DNA from: an uncultured Myxococcales bacterium
Lineage (GTDB): Bacteria; Myxococcota_A; Polyangia; Palsa-1104; JAEUJZ01
NCBI GenBank assembly: GCA_937868485.1
Contig: CALMML010000354.1
Span: 1-43,863 of the forward strand
Direction of reading: 5' to 3'
DNA: 43,863 nt
A program made the position numbers and the translations under genes. Each line of letters starts with the position of its first letter. Position 1 is the first letter of the stretch. Below are positions 23,844-31,952 of this stretch, piece after piece. A model generated the notes under the pieces. The model saw only the letters and a list, made by a program, of their open reading frames with translations. It was not told the origin of the DNA and did not search any database.

Positions 23844-25436
23844 CTACTCTTCTTTTAGCTTCCGCAAGAGCGTATTTCGTCCGATGCCGAGCGCGCGCGC
23901 CGCTTCCGATCGATTGCCCGCAAAGCGATCGAGTGTGTGACGGATGTAGCGCTGCTCCACGTCGGCCAGCGACAGACCATCTGGCAGCTGTAGCCCCGAC
24001 GAGCTTGCGCCGATCGCCTTTCCATCCACTGACTTTCCGTCGGATTGAAGGAGCTTGATCGAGCCATTCAGCGACGATGGAAGCGGCAAATCCGACGACG
24101 TGATGTCCGAGCCCGGACACAGCGCCACCGCGCTCTCGATGCAGTGCTCCAGCTCGCGAATGTTGCCCGGCCACAGGTGTGATCGCAGCCGCAGGAGCGC
24201 ATCCGTCGACAGCCCGCGAATCAGCTTGTTGTGTTTCTGCGCGTACAGCTTCACAAAGTGCTGTCCGAGCCGCTCAATGTCATCGCCACCACGCTCGCGC
24301 AGCGACGGCATCGCCAGCTCAATCACCTTCAAGCGATAGTACAGATCGGCGCGAAACTGTCCCGAATCCACCCACGCTTCGAGCGGGCGATTGGTGGCCG
24401 CGACGATCCGAACATCCACCGACAGCGTCTTTCGTCCGCCGACACGCTCGAACTCGCGATCTTGCAGCAGGCGCAGCAGCTTTCCTTGCAGGCTGCCTTT
24501 TAGATCGCCAATTTCGTCGAGAAACAGCGTTCCACCATCGGCCAGCTCGGCTTTTCCGAGCACGCGCTGCTCCGCCCCGGTAAACGCACCGCGCTCGTGA
24601 CCGAACAGCTCGGACTCCATCAGTCCTTCGGGAATCGATGTGCAGTCGATCTTCACAAACGGTCCGCGTGCGCGCTGCGAGTTGAAGTGGATCGCTCGTG
24701 CCGCCAGCTCTTTGCCAGTGCCCGACTCGCCGCGAATCAGCACCGTCGCTGTGGTTGCTGCTGCTCGTCCGATGATTTCATAGACGCGCTGCATCACCGT
24801 CGACGTTCCGATGATGCGGTGATAGCGCTCCGGGGTCTTCATCGTGACCCGCTCGGGAAGCTGGGTCTGGTTGAGCGCCGTCGCTACCTCGTCAGCCAGC
24901 TCACACAGCAGATCGCGATCGTCTTCATCGAAGCTGCCGCGCTGCTTGTTGAGCACCTCGATGACGCCCAGCAGCTCTTTTCCCGACTTCGAGTCGTCCC
25001 CGAGCACCGGAACCGCCAGCACCGTCACCGTTTTATAGCCCGTCAGCCGATCGATGCTCGCCGCAAAGCGCGGATGATCGTCGGCGTGCGACTGAATCAC
25101 TGGACGCTGCGTCTGCGCCACCAGCCCGGCAATGCCTTGACCGCTGCGAAGACGAATTTCAGGTAGCTCCGGCAGATGCGCTGCTTTGGACACCAGCTCA
25201 CCGCTCTGCTTGTCGATGAGAAACAGCGTCGCCCGATCGGCATCCATCGCCTGCGCCAGCAGATCAACCACCCGTCGCAGCAGCGTATCCAGATCCACTT
25301 CGGTGCGAATCAGCTCCAGCAGCGCGAGCAGCACCGAGCGACGATCGACACCACCTGACATGCGGTCTGATTCCGACTGATGAGCGAGCCGAGACTGCTT
25401 GGGCATCGCCACAAACGGTATCAAAAACCCATTCAT
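23844..25436 (-). CDS. GAF-domain sigma-54-dependent transcriptional activator
   Basis: From ATG 25436 (in a 4-bp overlap with the upstream gene's stop) the protein has 530 residues. A GAF sensor domain spans about 35-190. The AAA+ domain (about 205-445) has Walker A GESGTGKE (236-243), GAFTGA (283-288), which contacts sigma-54, and Walker B FLDEIG (305-310). The C-terminus is a Fis-type helix-turn-helix (RSEAARALGIGRNTLLRKL). There is no receiver domain, so control is by a small ligand of the GAF domain rather than phosphorylation. It is translationally coupled to the metallo-beta-lactamase-fold gene upstream. Its target promoters are not evident in the window. Confidence 0.93.
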   Translation of the reverse strand: MNGFLIPFVAMPKQSRLAHQSESDRMSGGVDRRSVLLALLELIRTEVDLDTLLRRVVDLLAQAMDADRATLFLIDKQSGELVSKAAHLPELPEIRLRSGQGIAGLVAQTQRPVIQSHADDHPRFAASIDRLTGYKTVTVLAVPVLGDDSKSGKELLGVIEVLNKQRGSFDEDDRDLLCELADEVATALNQTQLPERVTMKTPERYHRIIGTSTVMQRVYEIIGRAAATTATVLIRGESGTGKELAARAIHFNSQRARGPFVKIDCTSIPEGLMESELFGHERGAFTGAEQRVLGKAELADGGTLFLDEIGDLKGSLQGKLLRLLQDREFERVGGRKTLSVDVRIVAATNRPLEAWVDSGQFRADLYYRLKVIELAMPSLRERGGDDIERLGQHFVKLYAQKHNKLIRGLSTDALLRLRSHLWPGNIRELEHCIESAVALCPGSDITSSDLPLPSSLNGSIKLLQSDGKSVDGKAIGASSSGLQLPDGLSLADVEQRYIRHTLDRFAGNRSEAARALGIGRNTLLRKLKEE

Positions 25437-26311
25437 GCGGCGACCGCCACTCGAGCACCACTCGACATCGCGCTGGCGATCGCAAGGCTCTGTCCTTCCC
25501 GACACGCGAACGTTCCCGGGCGGATTTTCTGGGCACTGGCTTCGATCGCAGCGACGTGATCATCGCTGTGGCTGGGATCGTGATGAAACAGCGCCAAGCG
25601 TCCGACTCCGGCTGCGTTGGCGACGCGAATTCCTTCCGAAAAGGTGCTGTGACCCCAGCCAGTTCGCGGAACCCCACCCACTTCGCCCGAATATTCCGCG
25701 TCATCGTACTGTGCGTCGTAGATCAGCAGATCCGCGCCGCTCGCCAGCCGAACCAGCTTCGGATCGGGCACGCTGTAGTGCTCGGTGTCCGTCGCATACA
25801 CCAGCGATCGCCCTTGATAGTCGATGCGATACGCCAGCACGCCACCGGGATGATTCAGTCGTGCGCAGGTGATGCTCAGATCGTCGCTCAGATCGACGCG
25901 CATGCCTTCACACAGCTCGCGGAACAGAAGCTTCGACGGAACATCGTCGAGCCTCACCGGAAAGCCTGGCTCACCCATCTGCGTTCGCAGCGCGCGCTCG
26001 ACACCTTTGGGTCCAAAAAAGCGCAGCGTGCTCGACGGAGAATACAGCGGCGCAAAGAACGGCAGCCCTTGCAGGTGATCCCAGTGCAGATGGCTATACA
26101 GCACCGTCAGATCCGCGACGGGAAGCTGGCCGGTACGCAGCTCTTTTGTCAGCTTCTGTCCAAACAGCCGCATTCCCGTGCCGGTATCGAGCACGATTCG
26201 CTTTTGACCACAGACCACCTCGACGCACGACGTATTGCCGCCCACTTGCGCGGTATCTGGACCCGGCGTTGCGATCGAACCACGAACACCCCAAAACGTG
26301 ACGGAGAACAT
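25433..26311 (-). CDS. Metallo-beta-lactamase-fold hydrolase
   Basis: From ATG 26311 (AAGGA 9 bp upstream) the protein has 292 residues. It opens with FSVTFWGVRGSIATPG and GGNTSCVEV, a pattern of the MBL-fold group containing PhnP and RNase Z-like proteins. It carries the metal motif SHLHWDH (HxHxDH), then NHPGGVLAYRI, YATDTEH, LLIYDAQYDD, and a late HHDPSH. All metal ligands are present, so it should hydrolyse a phosphoester or cyclic nucleotide. The same group includes cyclic-di-AMP and cAMP phosphodiesterases, but no substrate can be read from sequence. It is coupled by ATGA to the sigma-54 activator. Confidence 0.87.
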   Translation of the reverse strand: MFSVTFWGVRGSIATPGPDTAQVGGNTSCVEVVCGQKRIVLDTGTGMRLFGQKLTKELRTGQLPVADLTVLYSHLHWDHLQGLPFFAPLYSPSSTLRFFGPKGVERALRTQMGEPGFPVRLDDVPSKLLFRELCEGMRVDLSDDLSITCARLNHPGGVLAYRIDYQGRSLVYATDTEHYSVPDPKLVRLASGADLLIYDAQYDDAEYSGEVGGVPRTGWGHSTFSEGIRVANAAGVGRLALFHHDPSHSDDHVAAIEASAQKIRPGTFACREGQSLAIASAMSSGARVAVAA

Positions 26312-26601
26312 GATCCACAGTCCTTGTCGAAGGTTGACACGCGGCTTCAATGCAGTCGGCGTGCCAAGGACGCGCGAGCGCACCATCCGATCGACCCGTT
26401 TGGTCTGCGTTTCCGCCGGAAGATTGCGGATTCTGGGCTCGTCACGCTGCGGACGTAGCGGCAAAAGACGCGCTCTTCATGCATCAAGCTGGATCACCCA
26501 CGCTGTGCCAGGATGCTGAAACTGCGCCAAAATGGATCAGTTCCTCGCTGGTTGGCCGAGCACTCTTGACAGATCGCGATGGAGCGGGCTTGCTTGGCGG
26601 C

Positions 26602-27165
26602 ATGCGTCCGACGATTGCTCGTGCTTTTGCCTTTGCTGCGCTGACCGCGCTTTGTGTGGCCTGCAACAAGCCTGCGGCTCCGGCCTCCGCTGCGAGCGAG
26701 CCCGCCAAGCCCGCGATCCCAACGATTGCTGCTGCGCCTGCTCCGGCTGCGGATCCGACGCCGGCTGCTGCGCCCGGCAAGTTCGGTGAGCCACTGTCTG
26801 CCGTCGCTGCGATTGCCGCTCAAGACGTGATCGCTGATCCGCTTAAGTACAACGACAAAGACATCAAAGTGACCGGCAAGGTGTCCGGCGTCTGTCAGAA
26901 AAAGGGCTGCTGGATGACCTTGAGCACCGGCGATCCCCAGGGTCAGTCGGTACGGATTTCGTTCAAGGACTACGGCTTCTTCGTCCCCAAAGACTGCATG
27001 GGCAAGACGGCCACCGTCGAAGGCCACTTTGCTGCCAAGACGATCTCCGCTGCTGAAGCGCAGCACTACGCCCAAGATGCAGTCAAGGAAGGCGAGACGG
27101 CTCGCAAGGTGACTGCGCCTCAGCACACGCTGGCCTTGGTCGCCACGGGCGTCGAGATCCTCTAA
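26602..27165 (+). CDS. DUF4920-like lipoprotein
   Basis: From ATG 26602 the protein has 187 residues. A signal with Cys21 (ALTALCVACNKPAAP) suggests a lipoprotein, though the lipobox is imperfect. An Ala/Pro-rich linker (22-58) precedes a domain with KFGEPL, DIKVTGKVSGVCQKKGCWM, RISFKDYGFFVPKDCMGKTATVEG, the pattern of DUF4920 proteins. The CQKKGCW pair of cysteines and a third Cys in PKDCMG could bind a metal, which is unproven. No strong Shine-Dalgarno is seen. It lies 31 bp upstream of the Hsp70-like gene. Confidence 0.75.
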   Translation: MRPTIARAFAFAALTALCVACNKPAAPASAASEPAKPAIPTIAAAPAPAADPTPAAAPGKFGEPLSAVAAIAAQDVIADPLKYNDKDIKVTGKVSGVCQKKGCWMTLSTGDPQGQSVRISFKDYGFFVPKDCMGKTATVEGHFAAKTISAAEAQHYAQDAVKEGETARKVTAPQHTLALVATGVEIL

Positions 27166-27189
27166 GCGCTTCGTCCAAGCGCTTCGTCC
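27164..27189 (+). repeat. Perfect 13-bp tandem duplication AAGCGCTTCGTCC
   Basis: Two adjacent copies (27164-27176 and 27177-27189) start within the DUF4920 stop codon and end just before the Hsp70-like ATG. Each copy holds the palindrome AAGCGCTT. Confidence 0.9.
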
Positions 27190-27196
27190 TGTTCTG

Positions 27197-28267
27197 ATGG
27201 CGGTTTCCCGCATCGGCATCGACTTGGGCCCGACCTGTGCGCGTGCGGCGTGGGTCGATGGCGATCAGTGCATCCTGTTGGAGACGCTGACCGGTCATCG
27301 CTTCATTCCCTCGGTGGTTGGGCTCGATCGCGAAGGCGCACTGCACGTTGGCGATAGTGCGCGACGCCAGCTTCTGCTGTGGCCAGAGCGATCTGCGTCG
27401 AATCTTCGACGACATCTTGGTACTTCTCAGCGCCTTGAGCTGGATCGGAAGCGCTTTTCTGCGACGGAGCTGTGTGCGGTGGTGCTGAGCCAGCTCAAAG
27501 AGCTTTCCGAGGAGCGGCTCGGTCATTCCGTGCAAGCAGCGACGATCGCAGTGCCTTGTCATTTCGCGCCAGAGCAGCACCAAGCGATGATCGATGCGGC
27601 GCGACTGGCGGGCTTTCGTGGCGCACAGACGGTGCTGGAGCCGCTGGCGATCGCGCGCGCTTATGGACTGAAACCAAGCGAGCTGCCCGACGACAAAGCG
27701 ATCCTGATCTGCGACATTGGCGCGTTTCACATTGAGGTCACGCTGCTTTCGCAAAAGAGCGGTCGCTTTGCAGTGCTATCGACGGCGCAGTGTCCAACCG
27801 GCAGCGATCTGATTGATGAGCGGCTGGCCGATCACCTCGGTCGCGCATTTCAGAGCGAGCATGGTCTGTCGGTCTGGCCGCATCGAAAGACGCTGGCTCG
27901 GCTTCGACTCGCGGCAGAGTGGGCCAAGTGTCAGCTCAGCGAGCGCGAGCCCGTCACGGTTCGGCTGCCGGGACTGATTACTCTCGTCGATACGCCCGTT
28001 GACTTGGTGGCTGAGCTGACGAGCGAACAGCTTGCACTGCTCGTCGAAGATGAGCTTCGCAAGTCGCTGGAGGTGATCGAGATCGCGCTGCGCTCAGCAC
28101 GGATCAAGTCCTCGCAGCTTCATGCGGTGCTGCTCTCAGGTGGTGGCGCACGTCTGCCGCTTCTCGCCGACCTTGTGGCGTCGTGTGCGGTGCTGCGACC
28201 TGTGACCATGGCTGCGCCCGAAGAGATGATCGCGCGCGGGGCGGCGCTGCTGTCGACGCAGAGCTGA
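27197..28267 (+). CDS. Hsp70-like protein with only the nucleotide-binding domain
   Basis: The 356-residue protein covers the actin-like ATPase half of Hsp70 and stops: there is no substrate-binding domain or lid. Visible motifs are IGIDLGPT (phosphate 1), PCHFAPEQHQAMIDAARLAGF (connect 1 region), LEPLAIARAYG, CDIGAFHIEVTLL (phosphate 2), and VLLSGGGARLPLL (adenosine motif). Phosphate 2 is normally DxGGGT; here it reads DIGAFH, so the nucleotide site is altered. A role as chaperone is therefore doubtful; a nucleotide-sensing scaffold is an alternative. It is probably cotranscribed with the DUF4920 lipoprotein. Confidence 0.85.
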   Translation: MAVSRIGIDLGPTCARAAWVDGDQCILLETLTGHRFIPSVVGLDREGALHVGDSARRQLLLWPERSASNLRRHLGTSQRLELDRKRFSATELCAVVLSQLKELSEERLGHSVQAATIAVPCHFAPEQHQAMIDAARLAGFRGAQTVLEPLAIARAYGLKPSELPDDKAILICDIGAFHIEVTLLSQKSGRFAVLSTAQCPTGSDLIDERLADHLGRAFQSEHGLSVWPHRKTLARLRLAAEWAKCQLSEREPVTVRLPGLITLVDTPVDLVAELTSEQLALLVEDELRKSLEVIEIALRSARIKSSQLHAVLLSGGGARLPLLADLVASCAVLRPVTMAAPEEMIARGAALLSTQS

Positions 28268-28268
28268 T

Positions 28269-28442
28269 CTATTCGTCGGGATCGTGCTCTGGACTGTCGC
28301 TGGGACTGGCTGCCCCAGACGATACGAGCGACGGAAAACCGTGGTTTGCGACCGCTCCTTCGCTTGGGCTCATTTCCTCTTCCGGCTCGTGTTCCGGGGA
28401 TTCCGCTTCCGACGCTTTGCTTGCACCAACGCGAAAAGACAT
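28269..28442 (-). CDS. Small acidic protein of 57 residues, unknown
   Basis: This short gene runs from ATG 28442 to a stop at 28269-28271. It has a strong ribosome-binding site: GGAGG read on the minus strand about 8 bp before the ATG, inside the palindrome GGAGGCCTCC. The protein begins MSFRVGASKASEAES and is highly acidic, with two related segments SPEHEPEEE and SPEHDPDE, the second at its C-terminus. There are no membrane helix and no cysteine. I do not recognise it. It lies about 134 bp downstream of the secreted hypothetical gene on the same strand and converges with the Hsp70-like gene (1 bp apart). Confidence 0.5.
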   Translation of the reverse strand: MSFRVGASKASEAESPEHEPEEEMSPSEGAVANHGFPSLVSSGAASPSDSPEHDPDE

Positions 28443-28445
28443 TGA

Positions 28446-28455
28446 GGAGGCCTCC
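28446..28455 (-). promoter_or_regulatory. Palindrome with Shine-Dalgarno for the small gene
   Basis: GGAGGCCTCC is a perfect 10-bp palindrome. Its minus-strand GGAGG is well spaced before ATG 28442, so the ribosome-binding site could also be masked in a hairpin. Confidence 0.45.
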
Positions 28456-28478
28456 GCTCTCTCGCCGAGAGTTTAGGC

Positions 28479-28497
28479 CAGCGGCTTAGCACCGCTG
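28479..28497. terminator. Hairpin between two minus-strand genes
   Basis: CAGCGG-CTTAGCA-CCGCTG forms a 6-bp stem with a 7-base loop. No T-run follows on either strand, so it may be a weak terminator, attenuator or processing site between the 28576 gene and the small gene. Confidence 0.35.
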
Positions 28498-28575
28498 CGT
28501 CTGTGTGGTCAAGCTGCGTTCAAGAAAGCGCTGCGACGGACTGCGGAATCGCTGCCTTCGTCCTGTCGCTGGACG

Positions 28576-29346
28576 CTATCGTTTGCGCTTGTCCGACGTG
28601 GGCTTGCTCCGAGGCTGCGACAGCTTGATCATGCCTTGCTTGACCGCTTGCTCGACGGCATCTTTGACCGCTTCTTCGAGCACTTCGCGCTCTTGACCCG
28701 GTGTCACACGCTCGCCGATCTCGATCTGAATCGTTGACTCACCGTCGCCACCGACGGCAAGCAGTCCTTCTGGATACGTCGTTCCCACCACCGACAGCTT
28801 CACGTTCTGTTCCAGCAGCCGAAAGCGCTTTCCCGCCGCCGGTGGCTTGACTCCGCGATCGAGCCGCAGCACCCGCACCGCAAACTCAAATGAGCGCAGC
28901 CCTTTGCGCTTGCACTCGGCCTTCACCGCGTCGGTATCCGCGATCGGACTTTCCAGCTCGAGCGTCACATCGGGCTGTTTCCGCAGCGACTCGACGAGCA
29001 CGCTCTTTACCATGTCACCGATCGGAGGCTTGCTTGCTTTGGTCGCTGCGTCCGAACTCGCCGAGCCGCCGTCCGGTATCCCGTCCGCCGCAGGCGCTGT
29101 CGTAGCCGTTGTAGAAGCCGCTGCAGAGAGATTTTTTGCAGCCTGTGCGTCGACACCGGGTGCAAGTTCGGTATCGCGAATTTTTATAAAGTACTTTGGC
29201 GCGGCGTGTGCATCTCCGCTGGTTCCACCGCACAACACGGCAGCGGACAGGATCGCAGCGGCCAGCGTGCGGGGAAAGTGGGTCGCAATTGCCGAACCAA
29301 TGCCCGGCAATAGGTGGGCAAACGCCAATGCGCGGAAAATCCTCAT
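28576..29346 (-). CDS. Secreted hypothetical protein
   Basis: The start is ATG 29346; an in-frame TTG at 29442 is less likely. It encodes 256 residues. An Ala-rich signal region (PRTLAAAILSAAVLCGG) ends near HAAPKYF, suggesting cleavage after AHA-A. The mature part holds a low-complexity Ala/Thr/Ser linker, then about 120 residues of mixed alpha/beta character (VLVESLRKQPDVTLELESP, FEFAVRVLRLDRG, ENVKLSVVGT-like), then Glu/Gln-rich helices (EEAVKDAVEQAVKQGM), and a basic tail. I do not recognise a family; there are no catalytic motifs. It is separated by a hairpin from the small acidic gene downstream. Confidence 0.68.
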   Translation of the reverse strand: MRIFRALAFAHLLPGIGSAIATHFPRTLAAAILSAAVLCGGTSGDAHAAPKYFIKIRDTELAPGVDAQAAKNLSAAASTTATTAPAADGIPDGGSASSDAATKASKPPIGDMVKSVLVESLRKQPDVTLELESPIADTDAVKAECKRKGLRSFEFAVRVLRLDRGVKPPAAGKRFRLLEQNVKLSVVGTTYPEGLLAVGGDGESTIQIEIGERVTPGQEREVLEEAVKDAVEQAVKQGMIKLSQPRSKPTSDKRKR

Positions 29347-29731
29347 AAGACTACGGAATAGCACGCCAAGATATTGCGCAGACAGGGAGACTTCAGACGA
29401 CAAACTGGGTCTTTGTACCCGATGTAGGTCAGCGTAATGCAATGAGGTTCAGACACAACATCAAGTCGGAACTATTCAAGCGAGAGCCAGAATTTGATAT
29501 CGTCGCAACATATTGCGCCTTCACAGTTCTAGCGGCTTTGTCAGCTGTTGCATGCGGTCTTCCTTCCGCTTGGGCGGACGAATGTTCCGTCACGACGGCT
29601 TCGCCTGGATAAATGGGCGTCTCTGTATGGCAAAAGAGCTTGACCTGTCAGCGTCGGAAAAGGTAAGTTATCGCGCAATCAGTTCGGCTTTTGCTCGAGA
29701 GCAAGGCCATCTCCAAGGAGCGTGCTGAGAG
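29347..29731. other. 385-bp divergent intergenic region upstream of the FHA cluster
   Basis: No gene is supported. ATATTGCGC occurs twice (29371-29379, 29510-29518), and the second lies in an inverted repeat CGCAA-CATA-TTGCG (29504-29517) that could be an operator. AAGGAG (29715-29720) precedes the FHA-CpaF start by 11 bp. The region should contain two divergent promoters, but I see no clear pair of hexamers. Confidence 0.55.
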
Positions 29732-31930
29732 ATGTTCTCCATCCTGATTAGTGAGAAGGGCGGCGAGACAAAGCGAATGGAGTTCGACCGACCGGAGATC
29801 ACCATCGGTCGCGTCGCTGGCAATGACATCGTCCTGCCTCGCAACAACATCTCCAAGCGTCACTCGCGCATCGTCTTCAAGGACGGCAAGTTCATCGTCG
29901 TTGATCTCAAGAGCACCAACGGAACGTTCGTCAACGGACGCAAGATCACCGGCCCTCTCGTCGTCAAAGGCTCCGATAAAATCTACGTCGGTGACTTCAT
30001 TGTCACGATTGAAGAAGGCACTGGTGCATCGACCAGCTCGACGGCAGATCTAGAGAGCGCTGGTGGTGCTGACGGGGCTGCTCGTCCAGCTCCGCCCCCT
30101 CCGCCGCGTGGTACGCGTCCGCTTCCGCCGATACCGCTGCGTGCTGAGCCAACCAGCATGGACATGCCGAGCGGAGACGCGATGGGCGACGATGAAAAGG
30201 CGGAAGCGCCAGCCGCTCCGCCCGCGCCACCTGCCAGCGCGCGTCCTTCGTCGCGACCGCCGCTTCCGCCACTCTCAGTTCGTCCGTCCACGAAGCCACC
30301 CGCGCTCGATGATGCGCCGATTCGTCCGACGGTTTCGAATGAAGCGATTCGTGATGAAAAGGCGCAGCGACTGTTCGGCGACAAGCCCGCACTGAGCCCA
30401 CTCGATCGACCGATCGTTCCGCAAGATCGCATCTCGGACAAAGCGACGGTCATGGGCGGCGACTCTCCCGCGCCGAAGATGCCTGTGCCATCAGCGACGG
30501 CGTCTCCATCGGCAGATACGCCCGTTCCTGCTTCGTCTGGGTCCAGTGATGCTCCGTCGGCACCCGCTGCGGCTCCTCCGGTCAGTGCTGCGCCACCACC
30601 GGTTGCGCCACCGTCAGCCTCGGCTCCCTCGCCGCTGCGTCCCGCGCTGTCTCGTCCATCTTCGGCTGGATCGGCATCGCCCCTTGGGGCTGCGCGTCCG
30701 CTTCCTCGTCCGTCGTCGGCTCCGGCCACGGCTCGTCCGGCTGCTCCTCCGAGCATTGCCAGCGATGATCCACAGCGTCGTCGTCACTTTGAGGCGCTGA
30801 GCCAGGTTGTAAACAAGGCGCTGGATCAGCTGTCGCTGCAAAATGCGTCGCCGGAACAGCTTCACGATGCGTCGTCCCGGTTGGAGCGCGTTGTCAAAGA
30901 GCACGCCGAAAAAGTGTTCCCGCTGCCGCTGGGTCTAGACTCCGAGTCGCTGGCCAAGCAGGCGCTGGCAGAACTGACAGGCGCAGGTCCGCTCGACGAG
31001 CTGCTCAATGACGAGACCGTTTTTGAAGTGGCCGTCGCTGGACATGATCGGATCTTTGTGGATCGCGGTACCGGACAGAGCCTGAGCGAGCGGCTGTTTA
31101 CCTCGCCAGCAGCGGTTCAGCGCGCGATTCATCGTCTGGTCAGCAAGGTTGCAGGCAAGACCGAGCAGACGCTGCTTGAAGTTCGACTGGAAAACGGAGT
31201 GCTGCTTCAGGCTGCGCTGCCACCACTGGCCCGTGTTCCTTCGCTGGTGCTCAAGCGAGTGCGCAAGTCGGGCGGACGCTTGCAGGATCTGGTCAACCAG
31301 AACGTGCTGTCGGCGGCGATGTCCGAGTTTCTCGAAGTCTGCATGCGGGAGCGTCGAAACCTCCTGGTGTCTGGCTATGGTCGTCTGGTGATGCTCGGCG
31401 CGCTTGGTGGTGCGACTGCGGCGGGTGCGCGAGTGATTACCGTCGAGCCGGTGAGCGAGCTGGATCTGTCGGGTACAAACTCGGCTTGGATCGGTCTGTT
31501 CGCTCGTGGTCCTGAGATGCGACAGGTGATCGGCCAAGCGGTGCGGATGCACCCGGATCACTTGCTCATCACCGATGTTCGTGGTCCCGAAGCGTTCGAA
31601 GTCGCTGCTTGCTTGGCGGGCGGGCAGGGCGTTGTGGTCGGCGTGGATGCTGCGTCGGCCCGAGAGGCGCTTGGTCGTATCGAGTCGCTGGCTCGTCTAT
31701 CCGGTGAGTCTCCGAGTCGTAAGGCACTGCGCGAGGAACTTGCAAACGCAGTGAACCTCGCGGTACATGTCGGACGAACTGCCGCCGGAGCTTATCGGGT
31801 CATGGAGATTTCCGAAGTCACGCTTGCTGAAGAAGGCGGCATTGACTTGATCCCGATATTTACCTTCAAACCCGAGGGTGGCGACGGACAGTTCGTGGCC
31901 ACTGGTCATGTGCCCGCTTTTGCGGGATAA
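29732..31930 (+). CDS. FHA-domain protein with CpaF/TadA-like ATPase fold lacking Walker A residues
   Basis: The 732-residue protein has three parts. An FHA domain (about 22-92) has the phosphothreonine-binding residues: IGR (25-27), ISKRHS (40-45) and STNGTFVNG (61-69). A Pro/Ala/Ser-rich linker runs from about 100 to 345. The C-terminal part (about 350-700) follows the CpaF/VirB11 family: FPLPL-type start, LTGAGPLDELLNDETVFEV, RLENGVLLQAALPPLA, LVLKRVRKSG, then where GGTGSGKTT is expected it reads VSGYGRLVMLGALGG, with no Lys-Thr. The Walker B-like segment is LLITDVRGPEA, and the usual HAN sequence is missing. It is therefore unlikely to hydrolyse ATP and may be a phosphorylation-regulated scaffold. 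First gene of a four-gene plus-strand run. Confidence 0.85.
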   Translation: MFSILISEKGGETKRMEFDRPEITIGRVAGNDIVLPRNNISKRHSRIVFKDGKFIVVDLKSTNGTFVNGRKITGPLVVKGSDKIYVGDFIVTIEEGTGASTSSTADLESAGGADGAARPAPPPPPRGTRPLPPIPLRAEPTSMDMPSGDAMGDDEKAEAPAAPPAPPASARPSSRPPLPPLSVRPSTKPPALDDAPIRPTVSNEAIRDEKAQRLFGDKPALSPLDRPIVPQDRISDKATVMGGDSPAPKMPVPSATASPSADTPVPASSGSSDAPSAPAAAPPVSAAPPPVAPPSASAPSPLRPALSRPSSAGSASPLGAARPLPRPSSAPATARPAAPPSIASDDPQRRRHFEALSQVVNKALDQLSLQNASPEQLHDASSRLERVVKEHAEKVFPLPLGLDSESLAKQALAELTGAGPLDELLNDETVFEVAVAGHDRIFVDRGTGQSLSERLFTSPAAVQRAIHRLVSKVAGKTEQTLLEVRLENGVLLQAALPPLARVPSLVLKRVRKSGGRLQDLVNQNVLSAAMSEFLEVCMRERRNLLVSGYGRLVMLGALGGATAAGARVITVEPVSELDLSGTNSAWIGLFARGPEMRQVIGQAVRMHPDHLLITDVRGPEAFEVAACLAGGQGVVVGVDAASAREALGRIESLARLSGESPSRKALREELANAVNLAVHVGRTAAGAYRVMEISEVTLAEEGGIDLIPIFTFKPEGGDGQFVATGHVPAFAG

Positions 31931-31952
31931 CCCTCTGTCAGGTTGAGCTTCT

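Noticed and set aside
29513-29728. Small plus-strand frame upstream of the FHA-CpaF gene
   Set aside because: No ribosome-binding site, no recognisable composition and no supporting motif; treated as intergenic.
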